Assembly (NCBI GenBank): GCA_004562765.1
Contig: SFRL01000009.1
Location: forward strand, 13,874-77,873
DNA length: 64,000 nt
Source: a bacterium
Lineage (GTDB): Bacteria > Bacillota > Clostridia > Lachnospirales > Lachnospiraceae
Direction: 5' to 3'
In this document: one piece after another, positions 8,844 through 17,585 of the stretch
Numbering within the stretch: position 1 is the stretch's first letter
Layout: each line of letters opens with the position of its first letter
Translations under genes and position numbers: made by a program
The notes under the pieces: model-generated
Seen by the model: only the letters and a program-made list of their open reading frames with translations
What the model was told of the DNA's origin: nothing
Databases searched by the model: none

Positions 8844-9971
8844 TCATTCTGCTGTGCTCGCATCAGCACCGGTATAGACGATGTTGCATTTATCAAGCAG
8901 ATTTGTGAGTGCATTTGTCAAAAGATAACGATGCTCCAGATAGCTTCTTCCATCCTCGTAATCACTGTCATACGCCGCGTACAGATCATCCTCTGTCTCG
9001 TAGTTTCCGTTTTTCATTGCGGATGCGATATACTCCGCAAAGCCGGCTTCATCCAGCGTCTCTCCCTCCGCTTTTACAAGTGCCTCCAGCACCATCTCAT
9101 CATCCAGATTTGCCTCCATCTCTTTTGTGATCGTGGAGTTGAAAGCTTCCTCTGTCATATTGTAATTGGCGCTCAGATAATCGGAAAGCGTCTTGCCATC
9201 CTTGCAGTTCTGCTTGGTAAACTGCTGAATATACTGATCGACCTTCATCTCAAGCAGCCCGTCCGGAATCGCCACTTTACTGTTTTCAATCAGTTTTTCC
9301 AGCACCGCCGAGCGCTCTGCGACCACACGGTTCTCCTCGCAATCATCCTCCATATAGGATTTTGTGTCATTGTAAAGTGCATCCACAGACTCATAATTTA
9401 AGTTACTTGAAACATACTCATCCGTCAGTTCGTCATAGCTGATCTCTGCCTTCTCCACGATCTTGTTGACTGTCACGGTAAACACCACCGCTGCGCCTGC
9501 CAGATCGGCAGACTGATAATTTTCCGGGAAGGTCAGGTCCAGATCTACGGTATCGCCCACATTCACACCGATCAGCCCCTCCTCGAAGCCGTCGATAAAT
9601 GTGTTTGATCCGATCTCCAGTACATAGCCCTGCGCCGTACCGCCGTCAAAGGCAACACCATCCTTTTTTCCCTCATAGTCGATATTGACACAGTCACCAT
9701 CCTCAACGGTCTGTTTGTCCGTGTCCTCGTAGCTCGGATAGTAGCTGAGCATGCCGTTGATATAGTTGACCACATCCTCATCACTGACCTCAAAATCCCC
9801 GGCAACTTCCACTTCCATTCCGTCATAGTCACCCAGTGTCACATATTTTTCCACATCGTAGGAGCGGATCTTATCCTTGCTGCCATTACTGCTGCCGCAG
9901 CCGATGGCAGATACAGCCAGCGCACAGATCAGTGTCGCTGCAGCCAGTCTTTTTTTCATCATAAAATTCAT
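8844..9971 (-). CDS. FKBP-type peptidyl-prolyl isomerase lipoprotein, trigger-factor-like
   Basis: Predicted extracytoplasmic lipoprotein foldase: signal peptide with lipidation Cys25 (SAIGC). An FKBP domain occupies about 80-170 (GDCVNIDYEG, FIDGFEEGLIGV, LDLTFPENY), followed by a helical C-terminal part like the trigger-factor chaperone arms, with no ribosome-binding N-domain. This architecture is frequent in Clostridia as a membrane-tethered counterpart of trigger factor. It likely shares a transcript with asnS downstream. AAAGGAAG precedes the ATG; a second ATG three codons on is a possible start. Confidence 0.88.
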   Translation of the reverse strand: MNFMMKKRLAAATLICALAVSAIGCGSSNGSKDKIRSYDVEKYVTLGDYDGMEVEVAGDFEVSDEDVVNYINGMLSYYPSYEDTDKQTVEDGDCVNIDYEGKKDGVAFDGGTAQGYVLEIGSNTFIDGFEEGLIGVNVGDTVDLDLTFPENYQSADLAGAAVVFTVTVNKIVEKAEISYDELTDEYVSSNLNYESVDALYNDTKSYMEDDCEENRVVAERSAVLEKLIENSKVAIPDGLLEMKVDQYIQQFTKQNCKDGKTLSDYLSANYNMTEEAFNSTITKEMEANLDDEMVLEALVKAEGETLDEAGFAEYIASAMKNGNYETEDDLYAAYDSDYEDGRSYLEHRYLLTNALTNLLDKCNIVYTGADASTAE

Positions 9972-10070
9972 TTTTTATACTTCCTTTCATATTTCCCTTG
10001 TTCAGGTACGTCTTGCAGACTCCGAACAGTTACAATGTTATCATAGAAACAAGGAAATGAAAAGGTTTTA

Positions 10071-10099
10071 TTGATTTTTGTCCGCGGGAATGATACAAT
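10071..10099 (+). promoter_or_regulatory. Sigma-A promoter of the 149-aa membrane-anchored protein
   Basis: TTGATT (10071-10076), 17-base spacer, TACAAT (10094-10099), about 33 bases upstream of the start codon. Confidence 0.65.
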
Positions 10100-10132
10100 A
10101 AGCATCGGATTGAAAAGCAAGGAGGATAAATT

Positions 10133-10582
10133 ATGTCAACACCCATGATCGTTTTATTGGTTATCCTGGCGGTACTGATCATTGCGATGGTCGTTTTGTA
10201 CTTCCTGGGCAAAAAAATGCAGAAAAAGAAAGAGGAACAGGACGCGCAGATGGCAGCTGTTGCGCAGACCATTCCGCTGCTCGTCATAGATAAAAAGAAA
10301 ATGAAGCTCTCAGAATCAGGTCTTCCGCAGGCAGTCTTAGACCAGACACCCAAGATGATGCGCCGTTCCAAGATGCCTGTCGTAAAGGCAAAGGTCGGAC
10401 CGAAGGTGACCACCTTCCTGTGTGATGCGGAGATCTTCGAGCAGATCCCTGTCAAACAGCAGATCAAGGCAACCGTCAGCGGCCTGTACATCACCGGCAT
10501 CAAAGGTATGCGCGGTCCGTTAGAGACAGTTCCCAGAAAAAAAGGTTTTATGGCGAAATTAAAAGAAAAAGCCGGGATGTAG
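10133..10582 (+). CDS. Conserved membrane-anchored protein of unknown function
   Basis: 149 residues. One N-terminal transmembrane helix (about 5-27, MIVLLVILAVLIIAM...) is followed by a Lys-rich stop-transfer segment KKMQKKKEEQ, then a small soluble domain with alternating hydrophobic residues and a very basic C-terminus. Topology is probably N-out with the domain in the cytoplasm. I do not recognise the family. AAGGAGGATAAATT precedes the ATG. It is monocistronic, and its stop codon lies within the loop of its own terminator. Confidence 0.8.
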   Translation: MSTPMIVLLVILAVLIIAMVVLYFLGKKMQKKKEEQDAQMAAVAQTIPLLVIDKKKMKLSESGLPQAVLDQTPKMMRRSKMPVVKAKVGPKVTTFLCDAEIFEQIPVKQQIKATVSGLYITGIKGMRGPLETVPRKKGFMAKLKEKAGM

Positions 10583-10597
10583 ATCCCGACTTTTTTT
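10566..10597. terminator. Bidirectional terminator overlapping a stop codon
   Basis: CGGGAT-GTAG-ATCCCG with flanking A and T tracts. The TAG stop of the plus gene begins in the 4-base loop (10580-10582). It also serves galU on the minus strand. Confidence 0.8.
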
Positions 10598-10601
10598 ATT
10601 G

Positions 10602-11492
10602 CTATTCATATTGGAGCATGGCATCCATATACTGATGCAATGCATTCAGATACGCTTTCATCTCATTTTTCAGCGAGTCGTCCCGCAGGGCAAACTCGAT
10701 ATTTGCCTGCAAAAATCCCGTCTTCGTACCCACATCGTAACGGTGTCCCTTGAAATCATAGGCGTACACCGGCTGTTCCTTTGCCAGTCTGCGCAGCGCA
10801 TCTGTCAGCTGGATCTCACCGCCCTTTCCGGCATCCTGTGTCTCCAAAAGCGGGAAGATCTGCGGCGTGATGATATAACGTCCGAGCACTGCCACATCGG
10901 TAGGCGCGTCATCCAGATCCGGTTTTTCCACCATGTCATCCACCTTATAAATGCGCTCATCCACCATATGTCCGTCCACGATGCCATATTTATTCACTGC
11001 CTCGTGTGCCACGGTCTGTACCCCGAGGATTGTCGTCTGATACTCTGCATATACGTCCAGCATCTGTTTTAAGCAGGGCGTTTTTGATACGACCACATCA
11101 TCGCCGAGCAGCACCGCGAAGGGTTCCTCTCCGATGAAATGACGCGCGGCAAGTATCGCGTGACCGAGTCCCCGCGGCTCCTTCTGACGGATGTAATGCA
11201 GATTTGCCATCTCGGAAATATCGCGCACCATCTGCAGCATCTCATCCTTACCACTGCGCTCCAGTTCCAGCTCCAGCTCAATGGAGCGGTCAAAATGATC
11301 CTCGATGGAACGTTTATTTCGTCCGGTTACAACAATGATATCCTCGATACCGGAAGCGACCGCCTCCTCGATGATATACTGGATCGTGGGTTTGTCCACG
11401 ATGGGCAGCATCTCCTTCGGCTGCGCTTTTGTCGCCGGCAGAAAACGGGTGCCAAGTCCCGCCGCCGGAATGATCGCTTTTCTGACCTTCAT
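10602..11492 (-). CDS. galU: UTP-glucose-1-phosphate uridylyltransferase
   Basis: Makes UDP-glucose for cell-envelope glycans. The nucleotidyltransferase signature AAGLGTRFLPATKAQPKEMLP is at the N-terminus, followed by FAVLLGDDVV and VEKPDLDDAPTD; 296 residues is the normal GalU length. It is 69 bases downstream of the DUF1934 gene, so the two may be cotranscribed, and it ends at the terminator at 10566-10597. Confidence 0.96.
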   Translation of the reverse strand: MKVRKAIIPAAGLGTRFLPATKAQPKEMLPIVDKPTIQYIIEEAVASGIEDIIVVTGRNKRSIEDHFDRSIELELELERSGKDEMLQMVRDISEMANLHYIRQKEPRGLGHAILAARHFIGEEPFAVLLGDDVVVSKTPCLKQMLDVYAEYQTTILGVQTVAHEAVNKYGIVDGHMVDERIYKVDDMVEKPDLDDAPTDVAVLGRYIITPQIFPLLETQDAGKGGEIQLTDALRRLAKEQPVYAYDFKGHRYDVGTKTGFLQANIEFALRDDSLKNEMKAYLNALHQYMDAMLQYE

Positions 11493-11561
11493 TTGTTTTC
11501 TCCCCTTTTTTGTCTATGGAATACCCCCGACGCATTCGCCGGAAAACACTTGTACCAGCAC

Positions 11562-12014
11562 CTATGCCAACTGAAAATTCCCCGCTTCCTTGGAACGGAT
11601 ATCGATGCAGATCTCGCAGTCTGCCATCTTCTCATAGTTCATCTCCAGCTCGTAGCTGACGCTGGCACGGATATGATCCTCCGACTCCTCCACATCCACG
11701 CCCTTTGCGTCAATACCCATCATCAGGCTGCCAAAGGGCATGTTATAGCAGGTCATGTTTTTCTTATTTTTCTCAAATACCATATGTACGTTGCTGACAC
11801 CGCGCTTCATGATATCCAGAGAATCCGGCTGCAGCTTTAACGTATTTTTTGTCACACCGGAAAAGCCCTCGATGATCTCCTCATACATCACATAGTGTTT
11901 GCCGTTCTTTTTATAATAAGTGCCCGGGCATGTCACCTCCACCGGTTCCGGCGGCTCTTTTCCCTCCGGCATGAACTGCAGGCCGGAAATCGTTACCAGT
12001 ACGTCCTTTGTCAT
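11562..12014 (-). CDS. DUF1934 (YwiB-like calycin) protein
   Basis: 150-residue cytoplasmic protein resembling the DUF1934 family, a small lipocalin-like beta-barrel of unknown role. Family-like stretches: VLVTISGLQ, GTYYKKNGKHYVMYEE, GVTKNTLKL, MPFGSLMMGI and the C-terminal SYELEMN. ATG at 12014 has GGAGG five bases upstream; the GTG at 12026 would overlap that site and is less likely. An 83-bp repeat with a strong hairpin lies directly upstream, so it probably does not depend on readthrough from the ATPase gene. Confidence 0.82.
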   Translation of the reverse strand: MTKDVLVTISGLQFMPEGKEPPEPVEVTCPGTYYKKNGKHYVMYEEIIEGFSGVTKNTLKLQPDSLDIMKRGVSNVHMVFEKNKKNMTCYNMPFGSLMMGIDAKGVDVEESEDHIRASVSYELEMNYEKMADCEICIDIRSKEAGNFQLA

Positions 12015-12030
12015 TGAAACCTCCACACCA

Positions 12031-12113
12031 AAAACTGCTATACTAATACTTCCTGCATTAGTATAGCAGTTTTTTCTTTAAAATAAAACCTTTATTTCAC
12101 AATGATCTTTACT
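12031..12113 (-). repeat. 83-bp repeat copy A: terminator hairpin plus 3' tail of a lost surface-protein gene
   Basis: Positions 12031-12073 form a perfect 17-bp stem (AAAACTGCTATACTAAT) with a 9-base loop and a T-tract, an intrinsic terminator on the minus strand. The whole element matches 13819-13901 at roughly 80 percent. In copy B this sequence covers the last codons and terminator of the surface-protein gene. In copy A the reading frame VKIIVK-stop is still visible right after the stop codon of the ATPase gene, so it looks like the remnant of a second Ig-domain gene. Confidence 0.8.
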
Positions 12114-13804
12114 TAACCGATCAATACCTTTTTTCCCTCAAAGGCAAAGCCGTAGCTTCGAATGTGCTCTTTCGGGATACCGCGTGCGATCAGCTGCGCG
12201 GCATACTGTTTTTCCTCGATCTGGACGTGAGCGGCGCGCACCGTGTCCTCCAGCGACTGCTCTCTGCGGGCATTGAATACCTTAAATTCCAGAATGTAGG
12301 CATTTTTTCCTTTCTCCCGGGGCTCAAGCATCACATCATACCGGCCAAATCCACTCTCCCGGTTGGATGTCACCACATAATCCCTTTGCATATCTACCAT
12401 CAGCCCCAGCACAAACGCATGATAAAAAATCTCCGGGTTCTCCCTTCCGGGACGCTTTCCGGTATCGAAATAGCTGAACAGATTGAGCGCAACATCATTC
12501 ATATAGTCATTCATGGCATCGGTATCGCAAAGCAACAGTGCCTGAATAAAGCCATTATACTCCTGCTCCGATCTTGAAAACCAGTCGCGTACCATACCTC
12601 GGAACATCAGCGATACCTCACGATTCGTGATCGCCAGTTCATACAACGGCTCCGCACCGTCCGGTATCTCCTGATAGCTTTGCCTTGACAGTACCTTTAA
12701 ATATCCGCTTGCAAGAAGCAGACTCCACACCGCCTTCTCACTACCATCCAGACGGTTAAACACGATCTGTTCATCGATTTCTGACTGTATACGCTCTCCC
12801 CGGAGCAGTGTTTCAAATTTCTCCTTGATGCCCCGGTTTCCTTCCCGCAGGAGCTTTCCTACCAGACTGTTGGAGCTGGTGTTTGCCCAATAGGTGGTAT
12901 AAACTCCTTTATCCAGAAAGTTTAGGATCGACCATGGGTTATAAATGTCCGCATGCGTTCCGAAAATAAATCCGTCATACCACTGCTTCACCTGCTGCTT
13001 TTCCTCTGAGCGTCCGCATTCATCCAAAGCGGCAAATACTTCTTCCTCGGTAAACCCAAAGGAAGTCGCATATTTATCCGAAGTAGTTGTCACCACCTCC
13101 AGATTATTCAGATCCGAAAAGATGGACTCTTTGCTGACCCGTGTGATACCTGTCATGATAGCGCGCTCCAGCCACGGATTGGTCTTGAATGCAGAATTAA
13201 ACATGCTACGGGTAAAAGAGACAAGTTCATCCCAGAATCCTTCTACATACGCTTCCTGCATTGGCGTATCATACTCATCCAGCAGGATGATGACCTTCCT
13301 GCCGTAGTAGCGGTACAGGTAATCAGACAGCTGATAGAGGGCCAATGGTGCATCCGCCTCACTCATATCGGATGCCATGCGCTCAAAATACTGTTTTTCC
13401 GCATCTGAAAGCAGGTCACATGACCGCAAAAATGAATGTTTCTCATACAGCTTCATCAGAAGCTGCCGAATACGGTAGCTCGTTGTCTGATAATCCTTCT
13501 CCTTCACATTCGCAAAGGACAGGCTGATCACCGGATAGGTTCCCTGCAATGCACGGTACTTTTCATCCTCCCAGATGGACAATCCCTCAAACAGATCTCC
13601 TCGGTCCGCATAATCTACGGAGAAAAACTGCTCCGTCATGCTCATGTTCAGTGTTTTTCCGAAACGGCGCGGGCGGGTGATCAGTGTCACACTGTCGCCG
13701 GCTTCCCACCATTCCTTAATAAAAGATGTTTTATCAATATAGAAGTAATCATTCTTTCTGATGTCCTCAAAGCACTGTACACCAATCGCTACCCTTCTTG
13801 CCAT
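12113..13804 (-). CDS. AAA-ATPase_like / PDDEXK_9 protein, copy 1
   Basis: 563-residue protein. The N-terminal AAA-ATPase_like domain has RPRRFGKT as P-loop (about 43-50) and VIILLDEYDTP as Walker B. The C-terminal PD-(D/E)XK nuclease-like domain shows GRYDVML and LEFKV. The family is abundant and multicopy in gut Firmicutes and Bacteroidetes; its function is unproven. Start at 13804 is set by GGAGG five bases upstream and by alignment to the paralogue at 17586-19280. The central 200 residues and the C-terminus are nearly identical to that paralogue while other parts diverge. It is flanked by the 83-bp repeats, suggesting insertion or exchange. Confidence 0.88.
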   Translation of the reverse strand: MARRVAIGVQCFEDIRKNDYFYIDKTSFIKEWWEAGDSVTLITRPRRFGKTLNMSMTEQFFSVDYADRGDLFEGLSIWEDEKYRALQGTYPVISLSFANVKEKDYQTTSYRIRQLLMKLYEKHSFLRSCDLLSDAEKQYFERMASDMSEADAPLALYQLSDYLYRYYGRKVIILLDEYDTPMQEAYVEGFWDELVSFTRSMFNSAFKTNPWLERAIMTGITRVSKESIFSDLNNLEVVTTTSDKYATSFGFTEEEVFAALDECGRSEEKQQVKQWYDGFIFGTHADIYNPWSILNFLDKGVYTTYWANTSSNSLVGKLLREGNRGIKEKFETLLRGERIQSEIDEQIVFNRLDGSEKAVWSLLLASGYLKVLSRQSYQEIPDGAEPLYELAITNREVSLMFRGMVRDWFSRSEQEYNGFIQALLLCDTDAMNDYMNDVALNLFSYFDTGKRPGRENPEIFYHAFVLGLMVDMQRDYVVTSNRESGFGRYDVMLEPREKGKNAYILEFKVFNARREQSLEDTVRAAHVQIEEKQYAAQLIARGIPKEHIRSYGFAFEGKKVLIG

Positions 13805-13818
13805 AATAACCTCCGAAA

Positions 13819-13901
13819 AAAACTGCCATACCAACGCCTTTTGCATTAGTATAGCAGTTTTTCATTGAAAATAAAACTTTTATTTTACAGTGACCTTCAC
13901 T
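13819..13901 (-). repeat. 83-bp repeat copy B: 3' end and terminator of the surface-protein gene
   Basis: Contains a hairpin at 13819-13861 (16-bp stem with two A.C mismatches) followed on the minus strand by a T-tract, and the last codons of the upstream surface-protein gene. The Shine-Dalgarno of ATPase copy 1 begins directly after the T-tract, so that ATPase gene is read either by terminator readthrough or from an unseen start. Confidence 0.8.
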
Positions 13902-16900
13902 CTCTTGTACATACCGTTCTGTGCATAAACGTAAATGTAACAGGTGCCTTTCTTTTTGGCTTTGATCACACCCTTGCTTGTCACGGATGCGACCTTGCTG
14001 TTGCTGCTCTCATACTTGATATTTTGATGGCCTGCGATCGGCTTGTCTTTGAGTACCTGTTCTGCCTTGATCGTAAAGGTCTTTCCGACTGCCAGAGAGA
14101 CGGAGGTCTTATTTACCTTGACGGACTTTGCATTGCCGTATTTGCCGCCGGTGGTGGTGGAATGTACGACCTTGGACTTCGCCAGCCATACCTTTTTGCC
14201 ATTCACCAGTTTGTAGGCTTTGATGTAATACTTGTAGTAGGTGCCGCTGGTCAGGTTCTTGTCCGTCCACGTAGTCGTGTTGCCGTTCTTAATCGTCGCA
14301 AGTTTTGTGATCTGGTAAGTCTTCGCTTTCGTGTTGCACGGCGCGCCGTAGATCACATAGCCGTCTGCACCGGCAACCTTCGTCCATTTCAGCACATTGG
14401 TCGTCTTTGTACTGGTCGGAACACGCAGACGCAACTTGCGATAAGACGTATCCAGTGTGATATCCGTTCCATCGGAGCCGTCTTCCGTCTCATTCTTTTC
14501 ACTGGTGTCATAGATGACCGCATAATCAGAGAAATGCGTCGTGGTGAACATCAGCTTGCCGCCCTGATACTTGGTCTTGTAACGGGTCAGCTTTCCGTCA
14601 TCTGCCACGTATACCAGATGGTAATAGCTGGCGTCCTTTCCTGCCTCCGGTTCAAATTTGATGGATACGACTGCCTTTCCACCGTTAAAATCATGGATAC
14701 GCTCGCCGTCACTTGTAAAGTATGCCTCAAAGGTGGTTGCCACCTGATACTCTTTTAATGTGGTCTGCTGTGCTGTGTTCAGCTTCTTCTGCTCTGTGTC
14801 TGCCACAACCAGTTCAATCTGAGAGCCCTTTGCCTGTTCTACCAGTGTCTCCAGTGTCTTGTTGTCCAGTACGACCGTTGCCTTTGAAAGCTCGATCGTT
14901 GCCGTTTCAATGCCGTTATCCTTTTCAGCAGTTGCCTTCGCCAGTGTCTCCACGGTCGTCTTGGACAGTGTCACACCCGTTACTTCCTGCTTTGCACCGG
15001 ATAGATCGATGGTGATGGTGTCCACTTTTGACTCAGTATCTTTGTTGTTTATTACCTTATCGATCGTATCAGCTGTGATCTCGGAAACATTTGCCATGCC
15101 GCCGGTGATCTCTGCCTTCACTTCCACCGTATTCTCATTCTTGACCGGAATGGTATAATTTTCCGTCGGCGGAACAGGTGTAGCCGAAGTGTCGGAACCG
15201 CCTGTGCTACCGGAGCCGCCTGTGCTGTCGGAGCCACCTGTGCTGCCGGAGCCGCCTGTGCTGCCGGAGCCGCCTGTGCTGCTGCCCGGTGCTTCTACAA
15301 ACTCTGCCCGCATCTCCACATCCGTATTAGGCATCGTGAATTTGTTATTATGAATATCACTGACTTCGATTGCGCCATTGGATACGATCCAGCGGCTGAA
15401 CTGATAGCCCCGATCCGGTGTCGCGGTCAATGTCACTTCGCTTCCGTAACCGGCTTTATCAACTATCTCTCCATTCACAGATGCTGTGATCCTTCCGTTA
15501 TCCACACTTCCCATCGTAATGTTGTACACGGCTCCCGGATTGATGGTCACAGTCAGTGTACCGGTTTCCGGTTCATAACCTTCACATTCAAGCCTATAAT
15601 ATACGGTGTGTGTGCCGACTGCTGTAAAGGCAGGTGGTGTAGCTGTGTAAGGTCCGCCTACTGACGTACTGTACAATGCGCTAGCCGTTGACGGGGTAGT
15701 AGCTGCTACCGCAGGACTATGGCAATTCCCATCATAGGTTACAGCAGGCTGTGTCGTGATCAGTCCCGACATGAGTTCCGAATGCGTAATCTTCCATTCT
15801 GCCGTGGCAGAACCCGTAAAGTTGCCCTGTCCGTTAATCTTCACTGTATAAACAGCCGCATCAGTTGCTACCATCACACTGGTCACATCCTGCTCATAAT
15901 CCTCAGCTTGCAAATAAGTAGTAATTCCACTGGCCGAAACATTCTTTATCGTCTGTGTGATCTGATTTCCGGTATATTTTCTCTTATCACCATCCGTAAA
16001 TGTGATCACTGCACCTGCGATCGATTTCGGTGCAATCGTAAACTGCTTCGTTGCTGTCTTAATGTTTTCACCGGTTCCCACCGTGATCGATGCCGTATAG
16101 GTTCCTGCATTGGTGGGTGGTGTTGCAAAAGAATCATAGACAGTGTCACCAGTCCCGGCATACATGACCGTTGGCATCGTCAAACCGGCATATGTCCATT
16201 TCGTTTCTTCTTCCTCACCATAGGATATTCCGTTGTATTGCTTGCCGGAATAAACCATATCTTTCGCATTCAGCGTCAATGTCGGTGTATTTGAACCTGT
16301 TTTTTTGAATGCACACGTATGATTTGAATTATCACAGTATGCGCGAATCTGATTCGCAGAAGTCCCTTTCTCATACTTCCACACATGCGTTTGCTTTACA
16401 ATAGCTAATTCTCTACCATCCAGTACCAATGCATAATTTTCACTGTTATGCAGACTATCCATGTAAAAGTATTTGATGGAATTGCTGCTGATATTACTTC
16501 CATATCCTTTGGTAACCTGTGTATCCGAACCCGAGTTCTCCACATCATATGCCGAAACACCAATCCTGCTTCCTTCCGCTACAGTTCCAACGGTAAGGGT
16601 CATATCACTCCTCAGATATAAATTATCCATCTCGCCAGCCACCGTATTGCCGGTAATGTTGACCTTGCCCTGAATCGACATTTCTCCGGCTGCGTAATGC
16701 ACACCGCCGCCTTTATGAACGCTACCATTTGTATTCGTCACTTTATTGTTAATAATACTTCCGCCGTACATATTGAAGTAGGAACCATAAGTCGGCCCCG
16801 TCCCATTCTCGACCTCAATTCCGCCTCCGCCTTTCTCAGCAGTATTTCCACAGATCGTGCCACCATACATATTGACGGTACTTATTCCGGATAACTCTGT

Positions 16901-17386
16901 GCCATCAATAAAGATAGCGCCTCCCCATACAGCTTCATTACCTTCAATGGTGCCGCCATAAATATTCAGTGTAGAGCCCTGGACATAAATGGCACCACCT
17001 CTTTTGTCTTTATATGTAGCCCCTTTACCACCGGTGATTTTTCCTCCGCCACCGGCGCAGTCATAAATATTCAGCGTTGCACCATTTACTACCCGAATAT
17101 TGTTTCCGCCCAGATCCAGTGTGTGCCCGTTCAGGCAGATATTCACGGTCACCGCACTTCCACTCACAATGATTCCGGTAGTATTGTTTACCTTCTCGTC
17201 ATGGACTAAATAACAATTGCACGTATGCAATACGCCCTGCCCGACTCCCGGTGAAAAGGACCTGCCATTATGTGTATGCGGTACAAGTGCCGCCGAAGCC
17301 GTCACCGGTGCCATACTCACTGCCATGGCAATGACAAGCATCCATGCCAGCACCTTGTGTCTGAATGTCTTTCCTTTGTTCTCCAT
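13880..17386 (-). CDS. Large secreted beta-helix / Ig-domain surface protein 1
   Basis: 1168 residues with a signal peptide ending near VTASAA. Order: right-handed beta-helix turns (about 50-270, repeated NIYGGTI and NMYGG motifs); two MBG-like regions (around TYAGLTMPTVMYAG and FTDGDKRKYTGNQ); an InlB/Flg_new_2-type repeat (ITMGSVDNGRITA ... GYQFSRWIV); a flexible GGSGST linker of tandem 18-bp units; an unrecognised domain ending THFSDYAVIYD; a fibronectin-like domain; and a C-terminal Big_2 Ig domain (VKVNKTSVSLAVG). No LPXTG anchor. AGGAGG is eight bases before the ATG. A paralogue lies at 43712-46378. Likely adhesin or glycan-binding protein; ligand unknown. Confidence 0.87.
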   Translation of the reverse strand: MENKGKTFRHKVLAWMLVIAMAVSMAPVTASAALVPHTHNGRSFSPGVGQGVLHTCNCYLVHDEKVNNTTGIIVSGSAVTVNICLNGHTLDLGGNNIRVVNGATLNIYDCAGGGGKITGGKGATYKDKRGGAIYVQGSTLNIYGGTIEGNEAVWGGAIFIDGTELSGISTVNMYGGTICGNTAEKGGGGIEVENGTGPTYGSYFNMYGGSIINNKVTNTNGSVHKGGGVHYAAGEMSIQGKVNITGNTVAGEMDNLYLRSDMTLTVGTVAEGSRIGVSAYDVENSGSDTQVTKGYGSNISSNSIKYFYMDSLHNSENYALVLDGRELAIVKQTHVWKYEKGTSANQIRAYCDNSNHTCAFKKTGSNTPTLTLNAKDMVYSGKQYNGISYGEEEETKWTYAGLTMPTVMYAGTGDTVYDSFATPPTNAGTYTASITVGTGENIKTATKQFTIAPKSIAGAVITFTDGDKRKYTGNQITQTIKNVSASGITTYLQAEDYEQDVTSVMVATDAAVYTVKINGQGNFTGSATAEWKITHSELMSGLITTQPAVTYDGNCHSPAVAATTPSTASALYSTSVGGPYTATPPAFTAVGTHTVYYRLECEGYEPETGTLTVTINPGAVYNITMGSVDNGRITASVNGEIVDKAGYGSEVTLTATPDRGYQFSRWIVSNGAIEVSDIHNNKFTMPNTDVEMRAEFVEAPGSSTGGSGSTGGSGSTGGSDSTGGSGSTGGSDTSATPVPPTENYTIPVKNENTVEVKAEITGGMANVSEITADTIDKVINNKDTESKVDTITIDLSGAKQEVTGVTLSKTTVETLAKATAEKDNGIETATIELSKATVVLDNKTLETLVEQAKGSQIELVVADTEQKKLNTAQQTTLKEYQVATTFEAYFTSDGERIHDFNGGKAVVSIKFEPEAGKDASYYHLVYVADDGKLTRYKTKYQGGKLMFTTTHFSDYAVIYDTSEKNETEDGSDGTDITLDTSYRKLRLRVPTSTKTTNVLKWTKVAGADGYVIYGAPCNTKAKTYQITKLATIKNGNTTTWTDKNLTSGTYYKYYIKAYKLVNGKKVWLAKSKVVHSTTTGGKYGNAKSVKVNKTSVSLAVGKTFTIKAEQVLKDKPIAGHQNIKYESSNSKVASVTSKGVIKAKKKGTCYIYVYAQNGMYKRVKVTVK

Positions 17387-17433
17387 TCATTTTTCCTCCT
17401 TTTTGGATAATAGATAAACGCACTTCTACACGT

Positions 17434-17465
17434 ATTGTAGCAAACGAAGCGTTGCAAAAGCGTTG
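17434..17465 (-). promoter_or_regulatory. Promoter with SARP-type direct repeats upstream of surface protein 1
   Basis: Minus strand: CAACGCTT (17458-17465), TTG, CAACGCTT (17447-17454), CGTTTGC, then TACAAT (17434-17439) as -10 with an extended TGC. The repeat period is 11 bp and the heptamer CAACGCT ends 8 bp before the -10, with no good -35. This is the arrangement bound by SARP activators; a response regulator with such an output domain is encoded at 19265-20083. Confidence 0.55.
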
Positions 17466-17516
17466 TAGAAATGCCATCAAAAGAACAAATATTCAAAAAA
17501 ATTTTGTAATATTCGC

Positions 17517-17557
17517 AAAAAAACTTCGGATAGCAGTGTCTGTCTCCGAAGTTTTTT
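17517..17557 (-). terminator. Intrinsic terminator after ATPase copy 2
   Basis: Stem AAAAAACTTCGGA against TCCGAAGTTTTTT with a 14-base loop, about 30 bases beyond the stop of the 564-aa ATPase gene. It separates the ATPase and two-component transcript from the surface-protein promoter. Confidence 0.85.
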
Positions 17558-17585
17558 CGTCCCTGTTCTGTTTTAAGTTGTGATA

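Noticed and set aside
15175..15290. Regular short repeats resembling a small CRISPR or satellite
   Set aside because: The 18-bp units are in frame and encode the GGSGST linker of the surface protein; no spacers or cas genes.
13865..16294. Long plus-strand open frames opposite the surface-protein gene
   Set aside because: They lack ribosome sites and recognisable domains and mirror the codon pattern of the minus-strand gene.
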